A stretch of 31,306 nt of DNA from NCBI GenBank assembly GCA_905220665.1, contig CAJNAR010000074.1, forward strand, positions 1-31,306. The letters are read 5' to 3'. The DNA comes from Albugo candida. Taxonomy: Eukaryota > Oomycota > Peronosporomycetes > Albuginales > Albuginaceae. The notes beneath the pieces were generated by a model that ran no database searches, had not been told where the DNA came from, and worked only from the letters and a program-made list of their open reading frames with translations. Made by a program: the position numbers and the translations under genes. Shown here piece by piece: positions 10,630-20,700 of the stretch (the first letter of the stretch is position 1; every line of letters begins with the position of its first letter).

Positions 10630-13600
10630 CTAGGATCCGAGTTGCACTTGCCGTTCCACTCGCCTGTGCCGGACCCGCAGCAATGATCTTCGACTTCGGA
10701 AAAATCCACCAAATGATCCTTGCGTTTCGAGTTGATCCAGTACCTTTGCAAGCCGAATGCGTTCCTCTTGGTCGTAACACTGTCTTCGAAAGTACCGAAC
10801 GTGCGCACTAAACGTGGTGTAAATGACGGAAAGTGCTGGAACTGTCGGAGTTGCTGATCGCTGATCGAACAAACGACGATTCCGATCTGTCCAGACGAAG
10901 TGCAGTGTCACCGCTTGCAATGCAAGCCACAAATCCGATATAATTGCTAAATATTCTTTCCAATCCGACCGTAGTGTTGGTACGATTGCACATGCAATAT
11001 GCGTCCAACGTGGTCGAAAGGAGAAAAACTGATCCCAACTAGGGAGTAACTCTCTCCATAACTGTGCCGTGTGATCGCACTCTAGAAAGAGATGTTGATC
11101 GGATTCCACTGCCCCACACGAAGGCTGCGTGCACAAGATAATGTCGGGCTGAATATTTGTTAAGAACCAGAAACGAGATCGAACTGGCAACATTCGAAAG
11201 GCGATACGAAACTGTAAATCCTCAAAAATTGGTAATACACGTTTTCGAAGATGCCGTGATGTAGCCATAAAAGTTCGAACTCGTTCTGAATCCAGTGCGT
11301 CCGATCTCTCCCGTGATGACCAATGTGTCGACATCGGATGACTCTTGGTTGGTTCGGGTGGTTTCCAGACGATTCGTGAGAGTTGTGAGCGTGGAATAGA
11401 TGGAAAATAATGTTTCCTTTCCTTGCTTTTTACTCCCACATAAAATGATCTGCCACTTGTGGTTGGTATAATCCAAGTGATGAGACCAATCGTCGAGTGG
11501 ATACGCTGGAGAATCTGAGTGATTTCATTGTAAAGTCGACTCAGCAACTTTTCTTCAGACATATCCGAGGTGTTCTGCTCTTCGTCGTTGTAATAGTTGG
11601 CGACGAAATCTTCCTTCGTTGGCCATGTGTCGCTTTCACGAAAAAAGTCTTGCAAACTTCGAACGTCGAAAAGTGTAGCAAACGTTTTTCGAAATGTTCG
11701 ATGTGGTTCATCCACCATGCCAAGATTGTACCAAACGTTCTGCGTACTCGGATGACGAGTAGCAGCTTCGTAATGTAACTTTTGGTCGCAGTGAAACCAC
11801 ATCGGTTGTTCCATGTAGTACTGACGGCGTTGTGAAACATTTAAATCTGATATTGAAATGCTCCAATCCATCTGATGCCACATTCTAAATGCTTTTTCCA
11901 CCATGATGATATGCTCTCCCATTGAACCATTTTTCCATGTCGATTTGGTGCGATGGTGAATATATCCATCGGCTTGTGTGGTCCAAAGGGAGGTTGAATA
12001 AGTTGTAATAATTCCGTCGAAGCTGTTGTCCAATTCGCAGGAAGAATTGTTGACGCATCGGATGCGAACTGCTGAAGGAATTGAATACGTTGTAGCTTTA
12101 GTCGTCCCACCAAAAAAGGAACTTGTAGTCCACCATCTTGTCGGCGAAGATATAAAAACTCTTTGCTGAGTAGGTGAACATGTTTTGAATCTTTTTTGTG
12201 TTTCCGACCAAGCACAAATCGATTTAACATCGATTGCCACTGTCGAATTGTCGCTGCTGGTATGTCTACGTGCATCGTGTAATGCCACAAACGTGATAAA
12301 ATCATCGTCTGCGCAACCAGTAGTCGACCACGAACAGTTCGTGCTCGTCGAAACCATGCACCAAACCCATCGTAAAAACGCTTGTCGAGAGTTGAAATAA
12401 CCATCGAATGAGTCGGTGTCTGGCCGAACGGCATACCCAAATACTTGACCGAATCCTCCGGACCCATTATGGTCAAATTGGGAATACATGGACACGGCAT
12501 GGTCCGATTCAACGAGAGCAAAGATGATTTACTCAAGTTGAGTTTCGCACCCGATCCATCGCAATAGACTTGGACGAGTTCGAGTTGCGTCAAAACACCA
12601 TTTGGTGTCTCTGAAAGCAATGTCGAATCGTCCGCAAAAAATAATCCAGTTGCGACAGTCGTGCCATTAATCCAAATGCCATGTTCTTCATGTTGTCGAA
12701 GTAAATTTCCCAAAGGTTCGATCGTCATCAGAAAAAGTAATGCTGAGAGAGGATCACCTTGTTTCACTCCACGTTGTGGTGTAATGGACGGTGTGATATT
12801 TCCATTAATCATCAACTGCGCCTTTGTGTTATTGTACAAAAGACGAACCCAGTCGATGAAACTTTTTCCAACACCCATTTTTTCCAAAACGCGAAACATG
12901 TACGTCCAATTGACTCGATCATAAGCTTTCTCAAAGTCGAGAAAGGTCGCATAAGCTTCCTCCCCACGATGAGTGACCAAGTCTTGGATGTCGGTGAGAT
13001 GTCGAATATGATGATGCATTGACCTTCCGCGCACAAATGCTTTTTGATCTTGATGGATCAATTTTGGCAAAAAACGTTGCAATCGATACGCCAACACTTT
13101 TGAAAGTACTTTCACATCGACGCAAAGCAGTGCGATCGGTCGATAGTTGCCAGGATCACCTCGTGATCCTTTTTTGTATAAAAGTGTGATTGCTGAGTGA
13201 CGTTGTGATCGCAGTAAAATTCCTCTTTCTAGCTGAAATTCGAACACGATCTTCAGACACTCGCCAAACGTTTCCGGATCAAGCTGATAAAATGCAGCTG
13301 GTAGTCCATCCATACCTGGAGAAGAACTACTCCGCATGTGCTTGATCGCTTCCGCCATCTCGGTCGTACTTAACCGAGTTGAGAGACGTTCTTGCTCTGC
13401 TGAGGCAAGTGAAACTTGAATCGAATCGAGTAACTTTTTTTGCTTTCTGTCACTTGGAACATTTGAGTCGGTCTCTGAGCTATAAACAGAGCCCATGACA
13501 CCACCCCAATGATCTCTGAATTCGTCAATAATCTCCCTCGGGTTCGATGTCACGGTACCACATTTTTTTGTAACATTTTCGATCGGCACGCGACGACAAG

Positions 13601-14828
13601 AACTATCCGGAGGGCGAAAAAAATGCTTTGAAGAGTTCTCCATATGCTTCACGTGATGGTCGAAACTTTCATCTTGGTTGTATTTCGCGTTGTTTTCGAC
13701 TGAAATTCGAAATTGTTGGAGACTCGATTCGTAAAAATACCGTGACTCATTGGTGTCCTGAATGCGATATCGAGCTGCTGCGACTTCCAAAACACGCTGG
13801 CTAGACTCAACATCACGTCGGCTATCTTGTGCAACCTTTTTTTCAATGGTTTGAAGCTGTTTCTTGATTTTCGTCTTCCAACATTCCCACATTTTACCGG
13901 GATTCGAAGTTGTCCGTAACTGTTCGAGCACCAAATTCGCTTCCAATTTGATTGCTTCGACAACTTTAGGATATTCAAATAATCGTAATGAACATTTCCA
14001 ATATCCTCGTCCCGGAGATTGAGTTGGATTTGCAAAAGTTACTTTTTGTGCCAGATGATCTCCCGCATGTCGTGGACGAAAATACTCAGAGGTTTTGTAT
14101 ACCATATTGAATAGCTCTTCCGACATGCAGATATAATCTAATCGATTCTTGCGCGGTAATGGTCCTGTAAATACTTTTTCAGTCGGATGTTGGATTCGCC
14201 AAGCGTCTACCACACCCAACTGTGAAAGCCATTCCAAACACGCTAATCGACTTGGTTCGTGTCGAATTGTTCCACTCGAAGCATCGATAGCTGAATCGAG
14301 TGGCGTGTTGAAATCACCAAATACGATATGTGTTGCGGTCGATTCGAAAGTGTTGGAAAGCAATAAATCATAAAAACCCACTCGTTCCTCGGCCGTGACC
14401 GGTGCATATACATTGTGAATATACACCGGTGCATCGTGAATGAGAAGACGCAAAACCAAATAACGATTTCGAATGCTTCGTTCGGTAAGTTCTTCAGCTG
14501 TTGAGTAACCGGGAAAGTCCGAACGAAGAATTGTCATGACGCCGCCACTGCGGTTTTGAGTCGGATGTAGAAATGCACTGTTGTGATCATTGACAAACAT
14601 TTTGTGCTGCATTTTTGAGGATAATAAAAACTGAAATGAGTCCAGTTGGTTGTGATCGTGAAACTTGGTTTCTTGAACACAACAAATGGAGTGTTGTGAT
14701 AGGATGTGGTCGATAAAAAGATGACCATTTTTATGGATTCCATTAACATTCACCGTGAGTGCTGAGATATTGTTCCACGTTGGAATAATCGAGGAGCCCT
14801 TAGCATTCACGCTGAAGTGGACCGGCAA
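10630..14828 (-). pseudogene. LINE ORF2 (APE endonuclease, reverse transcriptase), copy 2, one frameshift
   Basis: The frame is open from 14828 through the endonuclease and complete reverse transcriptase motifs, to about residue 979 (WWKK). There copy 3 reads GAAAAACGC but this copy reads GAAAAAGC on the element strand. The frame then runs on into 16 unrelated residues and stops at 11841. The proper C-terminal region, including the zinc finger, stays open in the other frame down to 10630. Endonuclease and polymerase could thus be made without the C-terminal third. A minus-one slip on the A-run would restore the frame, but that is speculative. Confidence 0.9.
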
Positions 14829-17307
14829 TCAACCTCATTTCACCATCTTCTTTTGAGAGGTGAAGTGTTGCTTTCTCTTCAGGGAAAAAACTGAGATTGA
14901 CTGAGAGCTCGCCGATATCGCCACAGAGAAGTCCTTGCCATTTACCACCAAACCATTGCGACCAACACTTTATGCCCACGTCGGAGCGTAACAACAAGAT
15001 AAGCACATTGATGGGGAGTAAACGACAATGGTGACCCGGAATCCAGATCACTGGTCTATCGGTGAGATAGTGGATCCAGTGATCGTTTGTGTAAAATGTC
15101 GGGGCAGTAGACATAAATAACAATTCCAATAATGCGAGAGCTTTGGTCGCCCGAGTCAAACCGTGAACAGTGTCCGGCACTGACCTCCACCAAGGCATCA
15201 CTTTCTCGAACAATACAGCTCTCTTGGAGGGAACTTTTCCACCAACGTGGCGATTCCATCGCGTCGTAAATGTGACATCTTCGCCGAGATTGTGCGCTGC
15301 AAAAACGCGATTGATGAGAAGTAGATGTGCTACTTCGTCCAACGCAGGATCATTCGACTCCATGCATGAAATAAGCACCCCATGCATGGTGATGGGATGA
15401 TCTAATGCTGCCCGGATGATTTGGTCCGGGTTAGTACAAAATTGTACCAGCCTACGCACATGTGGGATGCACGCATCGGCTTGGACCAGCTTGTCCGGTC
15501 GAAGCTGGTGGAGTGCATTTTTGGAATCCATTTCCATGAGCTCTCCGATTTCACCAATTCGAGTTGGTCGCTCTGCTTTTTCCACCGTTGTATGACGCTT
15601 CTTATAAAAGTGTGCCGCCTCTTTCGAAGTGGCTACCTCTTTTGGCATCCGTGCTTTCACGGGAATAATTTGAATGCGATTGCCATGCGCCGGATTGGCA
15701 ACCGCTTGAACTTCTTCGACATCCACCTCCATGGTTGCGAGCACAGCAAAGTAATTGCTTGTCGCCAACGTTGGGAGCGCACGAGGTGGTGCATTGGAAA
15801 CCATTTGGTCGAACGGCTCAGTTCGATTACGCTTTCCTCGCGTCCATGCCAACTGCATGTATGTGTCACCATCCTTCTCCACCCGTGGATGGGAAGATGA
15901 TTGACTTTTTAAATGTAGGATGGGGGGAGTGGTCTGTGATAAGTCTGGTGACCCTGGTGGTGAGATAGAGGGAGGACTGTTGAGCTCCAACGAAATTTGG
16001 TCGGAATTTTTGCGCTCCGGTCGCCTCGTCTCCAATTCCTGAATTTGAATTGGCTTCTCCACCTTTTTTGGGACCACCACGACTGCCGTTGGCGCGGTTG
16101 TTTGTTTTTGTTTTTCTTGTTGCGATTTTGCTTGCTTTTGATTCTGAGGCTGAGTGTGAGTTGTGTTTGGTTGTTTTGTGTTTTTCTTTTTGTTTTCCTT
16201 TGGTTGTTGCCGTGTTCCCGTGTATATTGCAGCACCCAAATCCAAGCAGTAAGGACCACGTTGACCAAAACGTGGTCGTTCCGTTGGAATAGGAGCATTC
16301 TTACCCCGTACTGGGTAGAGCTGTTTGTCGTAAGCGATTTGTTCAATCACTTTACCAACTCTAACCAGTTGTTGGGGACACGTTGAGCAGCCAAAGTAGA
16401 CTCTCCAAGTCGACATTACCACCTCTTTGGTTGGAACCGTCTCGCGAAAGGTGTCATATACCACTTGACACCCGAGTTGGTGAAGAGCACGGAGAATGTT
16501 GTTCCGTTCTTCCTCCACGCCTACGCCGAAAACATCGAGGTAGTACTTTGTTTCAAGAGTATCAAACTCCCGAAAAAAGTACTTCTCCCCAAGGATAGTC
16601 ACCGGCTGACACTCCAACTGTTGGCAGGCATCCGCTGTGGTGACCATCACTCTGATGTTTCCCCCAGGCATTTTGGACACCTGAGCGATTGACCGGCTCT
16701 CCAGTAGGCTTTCAAAAACCGGATTACCGTGGTCTCGCATCAGGGATGTTAGTATTTTTCCATTTGGAGTACGGGTCAAGGACTGGCCCGTCTCCAAGAC
16801 CATCGGGAAGGTTGCTTTCCGGATTTGGAAAGGTCTTGCTGCTTCCAGTTTAGCAGACAGAACAGACCAATCCGGGTGCTCCCCATCAGCATATAGCTGC
16901 AGTATAGCCTCGATATCCGAGGCTTTCGGCTTCGCGAGCTCGACTCGAAATTTCGCCCGAGCTCTAGCCTGGTCCTTACGCAAGGACTCCTGCGACTTGA
17001 TTATTTCTGCCAAAGTGGGACCTTTGGTGTCGTCCACACTTTCAGTTGCAGTTGCCTTTTGGTCACCCTGTGACGGGGCAACGACAGTACCGCTTGTACC
17101 ACCGGTACCACATCCTACACCGGTAGTACCGGTATTACCCTGTACCGTCAAACAGGGGGTGGGGGTACTTTCCACGTCATCACATAGGGGTGATGACTCA
17201 TCAACAATCATGCAATCACTCAAGGCTGGGTGACTCATGAGGGTTGCCACGTCACTACAAGTGGACGCTAGCACCCTTGGTTGTGTCGATATGTCGACTT
17301 GAACCAT
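14800..17307 (-). CDS. LINE ORF1 protein, copy 2
   Basis: An open 835-aa frame, the same protein as in copy 1. It differs from copy 3 at GDQKATA versus GDEKATA near residue 83 and at APTAVV versus APSAVV near residue 407. As in the other copies, its last 29 nt overlap the start of ORF2, which lies one base further in frame. Translation of ORF2 by reinitiation or by a separate start is therefore likely. The role as the RNA-binding ORF1 component is inferred from position, charge and size, not from a diagnostic motif. Confidence 0.88.
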   Translation of the reverse strand: MVQVDISTQPRVLASTCSDVATLMSHPALSDCMIVDESSPLCDDVESTPTPCLTVQGNTGTTGVGCGTGGTSGTVVAPSQGDQKATATESVDDTKGPTLAEIIKSQESLRKDQARARAKFRVELAKPKASDIEAILQLYADGEHPDWSVLSAKLEAARPFQIRKATFPMVLETGQSLTRTPNGKILTSLMRDHGNPVFESLLESRSIAQVSKMPGGNIRVMVTTADACQQLECQPVTILGEKYFFREFDTLETKYYLDVFGVGVEEERNNILRALHQLGCQVVYDTFRETVPTKEVVMSTWRVYFGCSTCPQQLVRVGKVIEQIAYDKQLYPVRGKNAPIPTERPRFGQRGPYCLDLGAAIYTGTRQQPKENKKKNTKQPNTTHTQPQNQKQAKSQQEKQKQTTAPTAVVVVPKKVEKPIQIQELETRRPERKNSDQISLELNSPPSISPPGSPDLSQTTPPILHLKSQSSSHPRVEKDGDTYMQLAWTRGKRNRTEPFDQMVSNAPPRALPTLATSNYFAVLATMEVDVEEVQAVANPAHGNRIQIIPVKARMPKEVATSKEAAHFYKKRHTTVEKAERPTRIGEIGELMEMDSKNALHQLRPDKLVQADACIPHVRRLVQFCTNPDQIIRAALDHPITMHGVLISCMESNDPALDEVAHLLLINRVFAAHNLGEDVTFTTRWNRHVGGKVPSKRAVLFEKVMPWWRSVPDTVHGLTRATKALALLELLFMSTAPTFYTNDHWIHYLTDRPVIWIPGHHCRLLPINVLILLLRSDVGIKCWSQWFGGKWQGLLCGDIGELSVNLSFFPEEKATLHLSKEDGEMRLIAGPLQREC

Positions 17308-17399
17308 TGTTTTCGAGAGGAAGGAGATGAAAAAGGTTGTTTTTTCGAGTTGTTTTTACTAAATTGGCCCGTTACTTAGTAGCCGGCAAATTGAGAAGT

Positions 17400-17417
17400 G
17401 CCTCGGTAGCTCAGTTG
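17400..17417 (+). repeat. half-tRNA junction between LINE copies 2 and 3
   Basis: Identical to the 18 bases at 10297-10314 (GCCTCGGTAGCTCAGTTG), the first 18 nt of a tRNA gene up to D-loop G18. It lies between the 5' end of copy 2 and the 3' end of copy 3. Its acceptor strand (GCCTCGG) differs from that of the tRNA-Tyr on the other side of copy 3 (CCGAGTG). Copy 3 is therefore not flanked by a perfect target-site duplication. Confidence 0.85.
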
Positions 17418-17731
17418 AAGGTGTCTATATTACTAGAATTAGACAACTGACTTCTCTAGTTGCCTAGGCTATCTTAAATAACATATATACATATAAAAAC
17501 GTTTCGAGAATACCTGTGAGAGTTGATAATATGTCCCTCGTTGCTAGTTCTGCAGTGCGGTAGCGTTCACCACTACAGTACGAGAGTGTGTCCATCGTGT
17601 AACGGATAGATGTTGAAAGTTGTAAAGTTGTTAAGTGGTAAGTTTGTAAAGTTGTAAAAATGGTCCAAAAGTACCGTGGTTTGCAAATTGGTGTGCGCCA
17701 CACTACGGTGAGCATGACCAGCCAACTAGGA
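17418..17731 (-). other. LINE 3' UTR, copy 3
   Basis: Non-coding tail of the intact element. It holds the AAGTTGT-like short repeats at about 17613-17658 and ends with the conserved terminal stretch also present in the relic near 28919. It is one base shorter than in copy 2, because a run near 17444 has two A instead of three. It would be the template region recognised by the reverse transcriptase for target-primed synthesis. Confidence 0.75.
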
Positions 17732-20700
17732 CTAGGATCCGAGTTGCACTTGCCGTTCCACTCGCCTGTGCCGGACCCGCAGCAATGATCTTCGACTTCG
17801 GAAAAATCCACCAAATGATCCTTGCGTTTCGAGTTGATCCAGTACCTTTGCAAGCCGAATGCGTTCCTCTTGGTCGTAACACTGTCTTCGAAAGTACCGA
17901 ACGTGCGCACTAAACGTGGTGTAAATGACGGAAAGTGCTGGAACTGTCGGAGTTGCTGATCGCTGATCGAACAAACGACGATTCCGATCTGTCCAGACGA
18001 AGTGCAGTGTCACCGCTTGCAATGCAAGCCACAAATCCGATATAATTGCTAAATATTCTTTCCAATCCGACCGTAGTGTTGGTACGATTGCACATGCAAT
18101 ATGCGTCCAACGTGGTCGAAAGGAGAAAAACTGATCCCAACTAGGGAGTAACTCTCTCCATAACTGTGCCGTGTGATCGCACTCTAGAAAGAGATGTTGA
18201 TCGGATTCCACTGCCCCACACGAAGGCTGCGTGCACAAGATAATGTCGGGCTGAATATTTGTTAAGAACCAGAAACGAGATCGAACTGGCAACATTCGAA
18301 AGGCGATACGAAACTGTAAATCCTCAAAAATTGGTAATACACGTTTTCGAAGATGCCGTGATGTAGCCATAAAAGTTCGAACTCGTTCTGAATCCAGTGC
18401 GTCCGATCTCTCCCGTGATGACCAATGTGTCGACATCGGATGACTCTTGGTTGGTTCGGGTGGTTTCCAGACGATTCGTGAGAGTTGTGAGCGTGGAATA
18501 GATGGAAAATAATGTTTCCTTTCCTTGCTTTTTACTCCCACATAAAATGATCTGCCACTTGTAGTTGGTATAATCCAAGTGATGAGACCAATCGTCGAGT
18601 GGATACGCTGGAGAATCTGAGTGATTTCATTGTAAAGTCGACTCAGCAACCTTTCTTCAGACATATCCGAGGTGTTCTGCTCTTCGTCGTTGTAATAGTT
18701 GGCGACGAAATCTTCCTTCGTTGGCCATGTGTCGCTTTCACGAAAAAAGTCTTGCAAACTTCGAACGTCGAAAAGTGTAGCAAATGTTTTTCGAAATGTT
18801 CGATGTGGTTCATCCACCATGCCAAGATTGTACCAAACGTTCTGTGTACTCGGATGACGAGTAGCAGCTTCGTAATGTAACTTTTGGTCGCAGTGAAACC
18901 ACATCGGTTGTTCCATGTAGTACTGACGGCGTTGTGAAACATTTAAATCTGATATTGAAATGCTCCAATCCATCTGATGCCACATTCTAAATGCGTTTTT
19001 CCACCATGATGATATGCTCTCCCATTGAACCATTTTTCCATGTCGATTTGGTGCGATGGTGAATATATCCATCGGCTTGTGTGGTCCAAAGGGAGGTTGA
19101 ATAAGTTGTAATAATTCCGTCGAAGCTGTTGTCCAATTCGCAGGAAGAATTGTTGACGCATCGGATGCGAACTGCTGAAGGAATTGAATACGTTGTAGCT
19201 TTAGTCGTCCCACCAAAAAAGGAACTTGTAGTCCACCATCTTGTCGGCGAAGATATAAAAACTCTTTGCTGAGTAGGTGAACATGTTTTGAATCTTTTTT
19301 GTGTTTCCGACCAAGCACAAATCGATTTAACATCGATTGCCACTGTCGAATTGTCGCTGCTGGTATGTCTACGTGCATCGTGTAATGCCACAAACGTGAT
19401 AAAATCATCGTCTGCGCAACCAGTAGTCGACCACGAACAGTTCGTGCTCGTCGAAACCATGCACCAAACCCATCGTAAAAACGCTTGTCGAGAGTTGAAA
19501 TAACCATCGAATGAGTCGGTGTCTGGCCGAACGGCATACCCAAATACTTGACCGAATCCTCCGGACCCATTATGGTCAAATTGGGAATACATGGACACGG
19601 CATGGTCCGATTCAACGAGAGCAAAGATGATTTACTCAAGTTGAGTTTCGCACCCGATCCATCGCAATAGACTTGGACGAGTTCGAGTTGCGTCAAAACA
19701 CCATTTGGTGTCTCTGAAAGCAATGTCGAATCGTCCGCAAAAAATAATCCAGTTGCGACAGTCGTGCCATTAATCCAAATGCCATGTTCTTCATGTTGTC
19801 GAAGTAAATTTCCCAAAGGTTCGATCGTCATCAGAAAAAGTAATGCTGAGAGAGGATCACCTTGTTTCACTCCACGTTGTGGTGTAATGGACGGTGTGAT
19901 ATTTCCATTAATCATCAACTGCGCCTTTGTGTTATTGTACAAAAGACGAACCCAGTCGATGAAACTTTTTCCAACACCCATTTTTTCCAAAACGCGAAAC
20001 ATGTACGTCCAATTGACTCGATCATAAGCTTTCTCAAAGTCGAGAAAGGTCGCATAAGCTTCCTCCCCACGATGAGTGACCAAGTCTTGGATGTCGGTGA
20101 GATGTCGAATATGATGATGCATTGACCTTCCGCGCACAAATGCTTTTTGATCTTGATGGATCAATTTTGGCAAAAAACGTTGCAATCGATACGCCAACAC
20201 TTTTGAAAGTACTTTCACATCGACGCAAAGCAGTGCGATCGGTCGATAGTTGCCAGGATCACCTCGTGATCCTTTTTTGTATAAAAGTGTGATTGCTGAG
20301 TGACGTTGTGATCGCAGTAAAATTCCTCTTTCTAGCTGAAATTCGAACACGATCTTCAGACACTCGCCAAACGTTTCCGGATCAAGCTGATAAAATGCAG
20401 CTGGTAGTCCATCCATACCTGGAGAAGAACTACTCCGCATGTGCTTGATCGCTTCCGCCATCTCGGTCGTACTTAACCGAGTTGAGAGACGTTCTTGCTC
20501 TGCTGAGGCAAGTGAAACTTGAATCGAATCGAGTAACTTTTTTTGCTTTCTGTCACTTGGAACATTTGAGTCGGTCTCTGAGCTATAAACAGAGCCCATG
20601 ACACCACCCCAATGATCTCTGAATTCGTCAATAATCTCCCTCGGGTTCGATGTCACGGTACCACATTTTTTTGTAACATTTTCGATCGGCACGCGACGAC

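Larger units (their letters stand above)
10315..17399 (-). mobile_element. tRNA-targeting LINE, copy 2 (one ORF2 frameshift)
   Basis: This is the middle copy, 7085 bp, with the same arrangement as copies 1 and 3 and >99% similar by eye. Its ORF1 is intact. ORF2 carries one missing base near 11892, shared with copy 1. It also has a few private changes (for example near 11461, 11549, 11683, 11743 and 14735) where copies 1 and 3 agree with each other. It is bounded on both sides by the identical half-tRNA sequence. Confidence 0.95.

Noticed and set aside
10630..12495. 621-aa ORF beginning MSMYSQFDHNG
   Set aside because: Its first ~200 residues are an out-of-frame reading of the reverse transcriptase region. 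Only the part after the frameshift is true ORF2 sequence.
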